From positions 1 through 32,838 of the forward strand of contig JADFKX010000004.1 of the NCBI GenBank assembly GCA_022564695.1: a stretch of 32,838 nt of DNA, written 5' to 3'. Each line of letters opens with the position of its first letter. The stretch's first letter is position 1. Below, piece after piece: positions 7,480 through 14,277 of the stretch. A model generated the notes under the pieces. The model worked only from the letters and a program-made list of their open reading frames with translations. It made no database searches and had not been told where the DNA came from. Both the position numbers and the translations under genes were made by a program. This DNA is from Chloroflexota bacterium (GTDB lineage Bacteria; Chloroflexota; Dehalococcoidia; SM23-28-2; RBG-16-64-32).

Positions 7480-7507
7480 TTGACACCGGCTTCGCGCTTG
7501 TGATAAT
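7480..7507 (+). promoter_or_regulatory. Strong extended -10 promoter, TTGACA-16-GATAAT, for the ctaA-ctaB operon
   Basis: A perfect -35 TTGACA (7480-7485) and GATAAT (7502-7507, 5/6) are separated by 16 bases. TGT directly before the -10 forms an extended -10. The expected transcript start is about 7514, so the mRNA has roughly 200 nt before the ctaA start. Confidence 0.7.
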
Positions 7508-7524
7508 TGGTACAAGACGTTGAT

Positions 7525-7611
7525 GGCGGCGATGAGCCCTCTGGGCGGGCACCTGAACTCCCACGACTGTCGTAGAATGGGGACGCCCATGTGCCTATTG
7601 CAGTCGCTACC
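7525..7611 (+). ncRNA. Candidate structured leader or small RNA upstream of ctaA
   Basis: Downstream of the promoter, GGCGGCGA (7525-7532) can pair with TCGCTACC (7604-7611), seven of eight positions counting one G-U. Inside, GGCAC (7548-7552) pairs with GTGCC (7591-7595), GGGCG (7543-7547) with CGCCC (7584-7588), and an apical hairpin is made from TCCCA (7559-7563)/TGGGG (7578-7582) plus ACGA/TCGT (7563-7566/7570-7573). The GGCAC and GGGCG helices cross, so they are alternatives or a pseudoknot; A7563 is likewise shared between two alternative pairs. The rod-like form with internal bubbles could be a regulatory leader or a 6S-like RNA. I recognise no Rfam class. Confidence 0.35.
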
Positions 7612-7723
7612 GGCGGTGGCTTCGTGCTGGTCAGATGACGGATGGGAGTGAACGCTGAAAGCTATTACCTCGGCGGCGTCCGGTGAACGTGGCCGTGCCG
7701 TTTGGCTGAGCTGTCTCCGCCTC

Positions 7724-8644
7724 GTGCTCGATGTCCGCTACTTGGCTTTGTTAAGCGTCATAGCCACCTACGCCCTCATTATCCTGGGCGGCACGGTGAG
7801 AGTGACCGATTCCGGTCTGGCTTGCCCTGACTGGCCCCGCTGCCAGGGTCAGTGGATACCTACCCTGGAGGGCCATGTCCTCATCGAGTACTCACACCGG
7901 CTCGCCGCGATGAGCGTAGGGCTGATAATCCTGGGCACGGCGATCGCGGCCTGGCTGTGGCACCGCGAAAATCGCTTCGTTGTGGCCGGCAGCACGATCG
8001 CGGTCGTGCTGGTCACCGTGCAAGCGCTGGTGGGAGGCCTGACCGTCAGTTTGGAGCTGCCGGACACCATAGTCGCCCTCCACCTGGCGATCGCCCTGAT
8101 CATCCTGGCAGTACTCGTCGCCACGGCCGTCGCCGCCTTCCGGCGGGGGCGCCTTCCACTCTCCGATGCCTCTGCTCTCGAGGACGCGGGACAGGTTGGC
8201 GCTGTCCCCGGTTTTGCCGTAGTGACCGCCCTGGCTACGTTCGGGCTCATTCTTCTCGGCTCCTACGTGGCTAACAGCGGCGCTGCCCTGGTCTATCCGG
8301 ATTGGCCCCTGTTCGACGGCCGGCTGGTGTCCGCTGGCGGCCGGCTGGCCGACCTCCATTGGGCTCACCGGATGATGGCGGTTGTTGTTGGCCTGCTGGT
8401 GCTGGGGTTGGCGGTGCAGACGTGGCGGCAGGGGCGGCGGCCGGCTCTCATTGCGGCGATGGGTTGCGCCCTGGTACTGTATGTGGCTGAGGTGTTAGTG
8501 GGCGCCAGCAACATCTGGTTCGAACTGGCCACCTCAGTGCGTATCGTTCATCTGGCGTTAGCCTCGGCGTTGTGGGTGGCGCTGGTGTTCACCGCAGTCT
8601 GGGCGTACGCTGAGCGCATTGGAGCACCGGGGGAAGTAAGGTAG
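7724..8644 (+). CDS. ctaA: Heme A synthase (CtaA/COX15 family)
   Basis: Oxidises the methyl group of heme O to give heme A for cytochrome oxidase. The 306-residue protein has eight membrane segments in two related halves. The heme-ligand histidines are visible: His58 (E-Y-S-H-R-L), His120 (A-L-H-L), His215 (W-A-H-R-M) and His276 (I-V-H-L). Extracytoplasmic loop 1 carries a Cys pair (Cys34, Cys40 in ACPDWPRC) like Bacillus-type CtaA; the matching place in the second half reads V-Y-P-D-W-P-L-F with no Cys. The GTG at 7724 fits the family's N terminus but has no ribosome site. An in-frame CTG at 7655 with GGGAG (7644-7648) before it would add 23 residues. ctaB follows with no gap. Confidence 0.9.
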   Translation: MLDVRYLALLSVIATYALIILGGTVRVTDSGLACPDWPRCQGQWIPTLEGHVLIEYSHRLAAMSVGLIILGTAIAAWLWHRENRFVVAGSTIAVVLVTVQALVGGLTVSLELPDTIVALHLAIALIILAVLVATAVAAFRRGRLPLSDASALEDAGQVGAVPGFAVVTALATFGLILLGSYVANSGAALVYPDWPLFDGRLVSAGGRLADLHWAHRMMAVVVGLLVLGLAVQTWRQGRRPALIAAMGCALVLYVAEVLVGASNIWFELATSVRIVHLALASALWVALVFTAVWAYAERIGAPGEVR

Positions 8645-9547
8645 ATGCAAGGCACTATCGCGGCGCAGAGGGTTCGTGGCCTGCGTGAGGCCGTCTTAGC
8701 TTACCTGAGCCTCACCAAGCCGCGCATCATTTTGCTCCTGCTCATCGCCACGGTCCCCGCTATGATCCTGGCGGAGGGCGGCTGGCCCTCGCCCTGGCTG
8801 ATACTGGTGACCGTAGCCGGAGGCGCATTCGTTGCCGGCGGCGCTAACGCCATGAACTGCTACTTCGACCGCGACATCGATGGTGTGATGCAGCGGACGC
8901 GGGGCCGGCCTCTGCCGGCGGGGCAGATAGAGCCGGAGAGAGCGGTCGTCTTCGCTCTCTTGCTGGTGGCCATAGGGTTTCTGATGCTGGAGACGTTTGC
9001 CAACCTGCTGGCGGCTACCCTTACGCTGGGGGCGTTCGTCTTCTACGTTGTGGTGTACACGTTGTGGCTCAAACGCACGACGCCGCTGAACATCGTCATC
9101 GGTGGCGCCGCGGGGGCGATACCGCCCGTGGTAGGTTGGGCGGCCGTCACCGGCGAAGTAGGGCTGCCGGCGCTGGTGATGTTCGCGATAGTGACGGTGT
9201 GGACGCCGCCCCACTTCTGGGCCTTGGCGCTCAATTACAGCAGCGATTACCAGCGTGCAGGCGTTCCCATGTTGCCGGCGGTCTCGGGAGCAGAGGAGAC
9301 GAAACGTCAGATTTTGCTCTACTCATTGGCGCTGGTTGCAATCTCTCTCCTCTTGCCCCTTTCGGGCGCGACCGGGTTCATATATCTGAGCGCGGCCCTC
9401 GTCCTGGGTGGGGCGTTCCTGTATTACGCCTTCCGGCTCTGGCGCGGGACGTCGAAGGGTGCAGCCTCGGCCCTGTTCCGCTATTCGATCATCTATCTGG
9501 CGCTGCTGTTCGGGGCGATGGCAGTGGATGGGCTCGTGGGAGCGTAG
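8645..9547 (+). CDS. ctaB: Protoheme IX farnesyltransferase (heme O synthase)
   Basis: Adds a farnesyl group to protoheme, the step before heme A synthase. The 300-residue integral membrane prenyltransferase of the UbiA superfamily shows the Asp-rich motif N-x3-D-x3-D (Asn71, Asp75, Asp79 in NCYFDRDIDGVMQRTRGRPL) and the second conserved loop Y-T-L-W-L-K-R-T-T-P-L-N-I-V-I-G-G. About nine hydrophobic helices are seen. The ATG directly follows the ctaA TAG, so the pair is an operon and probably translationally coupled. Length and motifs are typical; nothing is missing. Confidence 0.95.
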   Translation: MQGTIAAQRVRGLREAVLAYLSLTKPRIILLLLIATVPAMILAEGGWPSPWLILVTVAGGAFVAGGANAMNCYFDRDIDGVMQRTRGRPLPAGQIEPERAVVFALLLVAIGFLMLETFANLLAATLTLGAFVFYVVVYTLWLKRTTPLNIVIGGAAGAIPPVVGWAAVTGEVGLPALVMFAIVTVWTPPHFWALALNYSSDYQRAGVPMLPAVSGAEETKRQILLYSLALVAISLLLPLSGATGFIYLSAALVLGGAFLYYAFRLWRGTSKGAASALFRYSIIYLALLFGAMAVDGLVGA

Positions 9548-9553
9548 TTCGCG

Positions 9554-9582
9554 TTGACTTGGGGTTGTGCGTGGCGGATCAT
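9554..9582 (+). promoter_or_regulatory. Possible promoter for the coxB operon, TTGACT-17-GATCAT
   Basis: In the 104-base gap between ctaB and coxB, TTGACT (9554-9559, 5/6) and GATCAT (9577-9582, 4/6) are 17 bases apart. It would start transcription near 9589 and allow oxidase subunits to be expressed separately from heme synthesis. Read-through from the ctaA promoter is also likely. Confidence 0.4.
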
Positions 9583-9598
9583 ATCGGATGTGCTTCCT

Positions 9599-9615
9599 GC
9601 CGGGCGGGTCCCGGC
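9599..9615 (+). terminator. GC hairpin between ctaB and coxB, weak terminator or attenuator
   Basis: GCCGGG (9599-9604) and CCCGGC (9610-9615) form a perfect 6-bp stem with a 5-base loop. The only T run (TTTT) starts about nine bases further on, too far for a classic intrinsic terminator. It could cause partial termination or protect the coxB end of a processed mRNA. Confidence 0.3.
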
Positions 9616-9651
9616 TCCAGCGCTTTTAACACCGATCGATGAAGGAGAACC

Positions 9652-10503
9652 GTGGGAGTAAATAGCGTCCAAATGAGACGCTTGGTTTCCGTTGCGCTTC
9701 TGATAGCCCTTGTGGGCCTGCTGATCGGTTGTGCTGGCGCGGATCCAGACCTTGATCAGAATACGTTTGCGCCGGAGGGCGATGTCGCCCGAATGCAGCG
9801 CGACATTCTCATTGTCTGGGTGCTGGGCCCGGCGGCCGTAATCTTCGTCGTTATGCAGGCGTTGTTGATCTACGCCGTCATTCGCTTTCGCCGGAAGAAG
9901 GGGCAGGAGCTTCCCCGGCAGGTGCATGGGAATAACCGCTTAGAGTACGCCTGGACGATAGCGCCTGCGATCCTGCTCCTTATGCTCATTGTGCCAACAG
10001 TGGCCGGCGTCATAGAACTGGGGCGTGATGCCGCGGATGACGCTCTGCGGGTGAGGGTGGTGGGCCAACAGTTTTCGTGGACGTTCCAGTACCCGGACCT
10101 GACGGACGCTGAGGGTAAACCCCTGACCGTCTTCGGCTTGCCCGGCGAGGTTGGCAAGCCCAGCACGGGCAGGCCCGCTGAGCTGCATATTCCTGTGGAT
10201 CGGGAGATCGGCGTCACGCTGGAGTCGGTGGACGTCATCCACAGCTTCTGGGTGCCCAAACTGGCAGGGAAGCTGGATGTTGTTCCAGGCCGGACGAACA
10301 GCATGTGGTTCAACGCCACCAAGATTGGTTCATACTCCGGGCAGTGCGCTGAGTTCTGTGGCTTCCAACATGCCGACATGCGGCTCATCGTAGTGGCTGA
10401 GAGCGAGGAGGACTTTGAGGCGTGGGTTGCGGATCAGCTTGAGGGAGGCGGGGCGGCCCGCTCGGGAGCCGGCGAGCCGGCGCTAGTCTCGTACGGAGAG
10501 TAA
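9652..10503 (+). CDS. coxB: Cytochrome c oxidase subunit II
   Basis: Carries the CuA centre that takes electrons from cytochrome c or another donor. The 283-residue protein starts with a lipoprotein signal (Cys27 in L-L-I-G-C), then two transmembrane helices (about 50-78 and 100-121) and the extracytoplasmic cupredoxin domain. CuA ligands are all present: His197 (V-I-H-S-F-W-V-P), Cys232, Glu234, Cys236, His240 and Met243 (Q-C-A-E-F-C-G-F-Q-H-A-D-M). No heme-binding CXXCH tail is fused, so this is not a caa3-type subunit II. The GTG start has AAGGAGAA upstream; coxA follows after three bases. Confidence 0.96.
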   Translation: MGVNSVQMRRLVSVALLIALVGLLIGCAGADPDLDQNTFAPEGDVARMQRDILIVWVLGPAAVIFVVMQALLIYAVIRFRRKKGQELPRQVHGNNRLEYAWTIAPAILLLMLIVPTVAGVIELGRDAADDALRVRVVGQQFSWTFQYPDLTDAEGKPLTVFGLPGEVGKPSTGRPAELHIPVDREIGVTLESVDVIHSFWVPKLAGKLDVVPGRTNSMWFNATKIGSYSGQCAEFCGFQHADMRLIVVAESEEDFEAWVADQLEGGGAARSGAGEPALVSYGE

Positions 10504-10506
10504 GCC

Positions 10507-12420
10507 ATGGCGACACCGTTTGAACCGAGGCCAGGGACGATGGTGGGGGCGCTGCGGCGGCTGCGCCAGGAAGGCGAGTCCTACCAGGGGGTCTGGAGCT
10601 GGCTCACGACCGTCGATCACAAGCGCATCGGCATCATGTACGGCGTGACCGCCTTTTTATTCTTCTTGATGGGTGGGATAGAGGCGCTGCTGCTCCGGAT
10701 CCAACTCAGCTCGCCCAACAACGCAGTTTTGGATCCCGATCAGTACAACCGCATCTTCACAATGCACGGCACCACGATGATCTTCCTAGTGGTGATGCCC
10801 CTTAGCGCCGCCTTTTTCAACCTCCTGATTCCGCTGATGATCGGCGCCCGCGATGTCGCCTTCCCGCGCCTTAACGCCTTCAGCTTCTGGGTGTTCCTTG
10901 GTGGCGGCCTGTTCATGAACGCCAGCTTCTTCACGGGGGGCAATATATTGAAGGGGGAGCTGGGCGCGCCTGATGCCGGTTGGTTCGGCTATGCTCCGCT
11001 GTCGCTCCAGTCCGCAGGGACGGGGATAGACTTCTGGGCCTTTGGCCTTCTGATCCTCGGCGTCGCCTCGATGGCGTCTGGGTTCAACTTCATCGTCACG
11101 ATCTTCAACATGCGGGCGCCGGGGATGACGTTGCTGCGCATGCCGCTGTTCGTCTGGATGACGCTGGTCACATCCTTCCTCATCATCTTCGCAATGCCGA
11201 TAATCACGGTCGCCCTGTTTCAGCTCCTGTTCGACCGTCTGTATGGCGCCAACTTCTTCAACTTCGAGGCGGGCGGCCAGCCGTTGCTATGGCAGCATAT
11301 GTTCTGGCTGTTCGGCCATCCCGAAGTCTATATCTTGATCTTACCTGCTATGGGGATCGTCTCAGAGGTGCTGCCCACCTTCTCCCGTAAGCCGCTGTTC
11401 GGCTATCCGTTCGTGGTTATATCGGGCCTCGCCATCGCCTTCATGAGCTGGGGGGTGTGGGCGCACCACATGTACACAACCGGCCTGGGCCCGATAGCGA
11501 ACTCGGCGTTCGGGGTGTCCACAATCCTGATCGCGGTGCCGACGGGGATCAAGATATTCAACTGGCTGGCTACGTTGTGGGGTGGAGCTATCAGCCTGAA
11601 GACACCGCTGTTCTTCGCGGTGGGCTTCATCTCGATGTTCGTCATCGGCGGGCTAACAGGGGTGATACATTCCATAGTGCCTTCGGATTATCAGCAGCAG
11701 GACACCTACTTCGTCGTCGCGCACCTCCACCAAGTGCTGCTGGGTGGGGCGATGTTCGGCTTGTTCGCGGGGATCTACTACTGGTTCCCGAAGTTCACGG
11801 GCCGCCTGCTGCACGAGGGTTGGGGTCAGCTACACTTCTGGCTGATGTTTATCGGGTTTAACATCACGTTCCAGCCGATGATGATCTTGGGCCTGCTGGG
11901 TATGCCACGTCGGATCTACAGCTACCCTGAGGGGGCGGGGTGGGAATGGTGGAACGCGGTGGCGACTGTGGGCGCGTTACTCATTGGCGTTTCGATTCTG
12001 GTGTTCATGTTCAACGTGGTGCTTAGCCTCCGCAGGAATGATCAGGCCGGGCCGGACCCGTGGGACGGCCGCACTCTGGAGTGGGCGATACCTTCGCCGC
12101 CGCCGGCATACAATTTCAGGGAGATCCCCACGGTGCGCGCCCGCGACGACTTCTGGCACCAGAAGTATGAGGAGGATGAGACGGGGCGGCCCGTGCCAAT
12201 CGTGGGAGGTGGGGCCCAGGAGCCTGAGGAGGAGGAACACGCAGAGGGCGAAGGCCATGGAATACACATGCCCTCGCCGTCTTTCTTCCCTCTGATCGCC
12301 GCCATCGGCCTGCCGATAATCGCTACGGGCCTGATCTACGACGCCGCTATCGTCGCGGTGGGGGTTGCCGTCCTTGTGGTGGGGATCTACGGTTGGGCGT
12401 TGGAGCCCGCATCCGAATGA
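10507..12420 (+). CDS. coxA: Cytochrome c oxidase subunit I (A1-type heme-copper oxidase)
   Basis: Catalytic proton-pumping subunit that reduces oxygen. The metal ligands are visible: His87 and His408 for heme a, His406 for heme a3, and His271, His320 and His321 for CuB. Tyr275 in GHPEVY is the cross-linked tyrosine, and Glu273 in the same motif marks the A1 type with a D-channel glutamate. The usual A-H-F-H-Y segment reads A-H-L-H-Q. After the twelve-helix core the 637-residue protein has a tail of about 125 residues with an acidic stretch (E-P-E-E-E-E-H-A-E-G-E-G-H) and two further hydrophobic segments (about 593-611 and 613-630). GGAGAG before the start lies in the end of coxB, so the two are coupled. 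Confidence 0.97.
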   Translation: MATPFEPRPGTMVGALRRLRQEGESYQGVWSWLTTVDHKRIGIMYGVTAFLFFLMGGIEALLLRIQLSSPNNAVLDPDQYNRIFTMHGTTMIFLVVMPLSAAFFNLLIPLMIGARDVAFPRLNAFSFWVFLGGGLFMNASFFTGGNILKGELGAPDAGWFGYAPLSLQSAGTGIDFWAFGLLILGVASMASGFNFIVTIFNMRAPGMTLLRMPLFVWMTLVTSFLIIFAMPIITVALFQLLFDRLYGANFFNFEAGGQPLLWQHMFWLFGHPEVYILILPAMGIVSEVLPTFSRKPLFGYPFVVISGLAIAFMSWGVWAHHMYTTGLGPIANSAFGVSTILIAVPTGIKIFNWLATLWGGAISLKTPLFFAVGFISMFVIGGLTGVIHSIVPSDYQQQDTYFVVAHLHQVLLGGAMFGLFAGIYYWFPKFTGRLLHEGWGQLHFWLMFIGFNITFQPMMILGLLGMPRRIYSYPEGAGWEWWNAVATVGALLIGVSILVFMFNVVLSLRRNDQAGPDPWDGRTLEWAIPSPPPAYNFREIPTVRARDDFWHQKYEEDETGRPVPIVGGGAQEPEEEEHAEGEGHGIHMPSPSFFPLIAAIGLPIIATGLIYDAAIVAVGVAVLVVGIYGWALEPASE

Positions 12421-12436
12421 GCCAGGGAGGAGAGTG

Positions 12437-13024
12437 TTGAGTCACACGCCAGCAGCCCTAGAAACGGGCACGGGCCTCGATAACCGAAAGCTGCTGATGT
12501 GGCTGTTCTTAGCCTCGGAGTGCCTGCTTTTCGGGTCGCTCATCGGCGCCTATCTGCTTTACCGCGGTCAAAGCGTGGTTGGGCCTTACCCTGAGGACCT
12601 GTTCGATATCCCCTTTACGTCGGTCAGCGCCTTCGTTCTGCTGATGAGCAGCGTGACTATGGTGCTGGCGCTGGCGGCGATTCAGCGGGGGGACCAGCGG
12701 GGGCTACGGATATGGCTGCTGAGCACGGCGTTGCTGGGCCTCCTTTTCTTGAGCGGGCAGGCGTTCGAGTTCACGGAGTTCAACCATGAGGGGTTGTCGC
12801 TGAGCTCCAACCTGTTCGGCACGACTTTCTTCGTGCTCACGGGGTTCCACGGCGCCCACGTGACGGTGGGCGTGCTGATCCTGCTTTCGTTGTTAGTGAT
12901 GGCGTGGCGGGGTCGGTTGACGCAGTCCCAGAGCCTGAATATCGAACTGGCCGGCTTGTACTGGCACTTCGTAGACGTAGTGTGGATCGTTATTTTCACC
13001 CTCATCTACCTGATTCAGCCCTGA
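12437..13024 (+). CDS. coxC: Cytochrome c oxidase subunit III
   Basis: Accessory membrane subunit that stabilises the oxidase. About 195 residues with five membrane helices, the short bacterial form lacking the first two helices. Family segments include F-L-A-S-E-C-L-L-F-G-S-L, G-Q-A-F-E-F-T-E-F, T-G-F-H-G-A-H-V-T-V-G and Y-W-H-F-V-D-V-V-W-I-V-I-F. I choose TTG at 12437, which sits six bases after GGAGG (12426-12430); the adjacent in-frame GTG at 12434 is only three bases away from that site. An upstream in-frame ATG at 12365 would overlap coxA by 56 bases and lacks family similarity there. Confidence 0.94.
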   Translation: MSHTPAALETGTGLDNRKLLMWLFLASECLLFGSLIGAYLLYRGQSVVGPYPEDLFDIPFTSVSAFVLLMSSVTMVLALAAIQRGDQRGLRIWLLSTALLGLLFLSGQAFEFTEFNHEGLSLSSNLFGTTFFVLTGFHGAHVTVGVLILLSLLVMAWRGRLTQSQSLNIELAGLYWHFVDVVWIVIFTLIYLIQP

Positions 13025-13043
13025 TGCGAGGAGGTAGGCGTCG

Positions 13044-13394
13044 ATGACGCTGGCAGAGTCAAGGGGAATAAAGGGGCCAACAGAACGGGAGGCGGAGGCC
13101 GAGGAGGTTAAGGAGGGGGCACATCCGGGCCCGCTTGAGTACGTAAAGATCGGCCTGATCCTGGCTGTTATCACAGCGGTTGAGGTGGGGATATACTACA
13201 TCGAAGCGATCGAGGATGTCCTCGTCCCCATTCTCATCGTCCTTTCAGCGATCAAGTTCACCCTGGTGGTGTTGTGGTTCATGCATTTGAGGTTTGATAG
13301 CCGGCTGTTCTCGTGGCTGTTAGCGGGCGGCCTGATGCTGGCTGGGATACTGATGGTCATAGTGCTGTCTACGCTCGGTGGTAGGTTAGTGTGA
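13044..13394 (+). CDS. ctaF: Cytochrome c oxidase subunit IV (prokaryotic)
   Basis: Small accessory subunit of the oxidase, 116 residues. A charged N terminus (about 1-33, rich in Glu) is followed by three hydrophobic helices (about 34-53, 58-80 and 88-112). The family signature near the second helix is S-A-I-K-F-T-L-V-V-L-W-F-M-H-L-R-F-D. A strong ribosome site AGGAGGT (13028-13034) precedes the ATG. It sits between coxC and ctaG in the expected order. Confidence 0.9.
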   Translation: MTLAESRGIKGPTEREAEAEEVKEGAHPGPLEYVKIGLILAVITAVEVGIYYIEAIEDVLVPILIVLSAIKFTLVVLWFMHLRFDSRLFSWLLAGGLMLAGILMVIVLSTLGGRLV

Positions 13395-13439
13395 CAGACT
13401 CCTGAAGGGCGATAACCTCGTCATCGGGGAGGGATAAGC

Positions 13440-14273
13440 TTGGCGGCGCTGCATATCGGCGGGTACGAGTGGCTGGACTGGAGCTTCCGTCCTGATGTCA
13501 TACTCCTGTGCGTCCTGCTGGTAGGGGCCTACTACTTCGCCGTAACCCAGCTGCGGCCCCGCACATCCGACGCCGGCCCGGTCAAGCGTAGCCAGGTAGT
13601 CTACTACTCGCTGGGCGTGCTGACGATCTACGCGGCTGCGGGGTCACCGCTGCACGGCCTGGCCGATGAGTATCTGGCCAGCGCCCACATGTTTCAGCAT
13701 GTGCTGCTGACGCTGGTGGCGGCGCCGCTGCTGCTGGCGGGAATCCCGGCCTGGGTATGGCAGGCGCTGCTGCGGGTGCGCGGCGTGCTGCCGGTGGCGC
13801 GCGTGTTGACCCAGGGGCTGATGGCGCTAGCCGTCTTCAACGCCGTGATGCTTCTCGTCCACCTGCCTTCGGCGGTGGACCTGCAGCTGCGAGAGTGGTG
13901 GTTCCATCTGTTCGCGCACACCTCTCTGGTGGTGGCCGGCCTTGTTATGTGGTGGCCGGTGCTGAGCACCGTGCCGGAGCTGCCGCGTCTCGCCTACCCG
14001 GTCCAGATGGGCTACCTGTTCCTGCAGTCGCTCGTACCCGCGGTGATGGCTTCGTTCATCACCTTCTCGGATCGTGTGGTGTATCAGGCGTACGCGGAGG
14101 CGCCCCGCATCTGGGGCATCTCACCGCTTGAAGATCAGCAGATCGCCGGCGGGATCATGAAGCTGATGGGCACTATCATACTGTGGAGCTTCGTAACTGT
14201 GGCGTTTTTCAAGTGGTACGAGCGGGAGGAGGGGGAGGCGCAAGGTCCTCGCTTGCAGGAGGCGAAGGAGTAG
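13440..14273 (+). CDS. ctaG: Cytochrome c oxidase assembly factor CtaG (caa3 type)
   Basis: Polytopic membrane protein of the CtaG_Bacillus family, needed for oxidase assembly, probably in copper delivery; it is unrelated in fold to the Cox11-type protein also called CtaG. The 277 residues include about seven helices and the characteristic histidine segment A-S-A-H-M-F-Q-H-V-L-L-T-L-V-A-A-P-L-L-L plus L-H-G-L-A-D-E-Y. The TTG start at 13440 follows GGGGAGGGATAAGC. The stop is four bases from the stop of the convergent cupredoxin fusion gene. It closes the + strand oxidase block. Confidence 0.92.
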   Translation: MAALHIGGYEWLDWSFRPDVILLCVLLVGAYYFAVTQLRPRTSDAGPVKRSQVVYYSLGVLTIYAAAGSPLHGLADEYLASAHMFQHVLLTLVAAPLLLAGIPAWVWQALLRVRGVLPVARVLTQGLMALAVFNAVMLLVHLPSAVDLQLREWWFHLFAHTSLVVAGLVMWWPVLSTVPELPRLAYPVQMGYLFLQSLVPAVMASFITFSDRVVYQAYAEAPRIWGISPLEDQQIAGGIMKLMGTIILWSFVTVAFFKWYEREEGEAQGPRLQEAKE

Positions 14274-14277
14274 CTGC

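Larger units (their letters stand above)
7369..7723. other. Intergenic region between cupredoxin (-) and ctaA (+)
   Basis: These 355 bases contain the cupredoxin ribosome site at the left, a strong + strand promoter (7480-7507), a segment that can fold into a long stem (7525-7611), and then about 110 bases leading to ctaA. The last part has a short ORF (ATG 7642 to TGA 7684-7686, 14 codons) that could be a leader peptide. No tRNA is visible. Confidence 0.5.

Noticed and set aside
12365..12436. Upstream ATG start for coxC
   Set aside because: It would overlap coxA by 56 bases and add residues unlike the family; TTG 12437 has a well-placed GGAGG.
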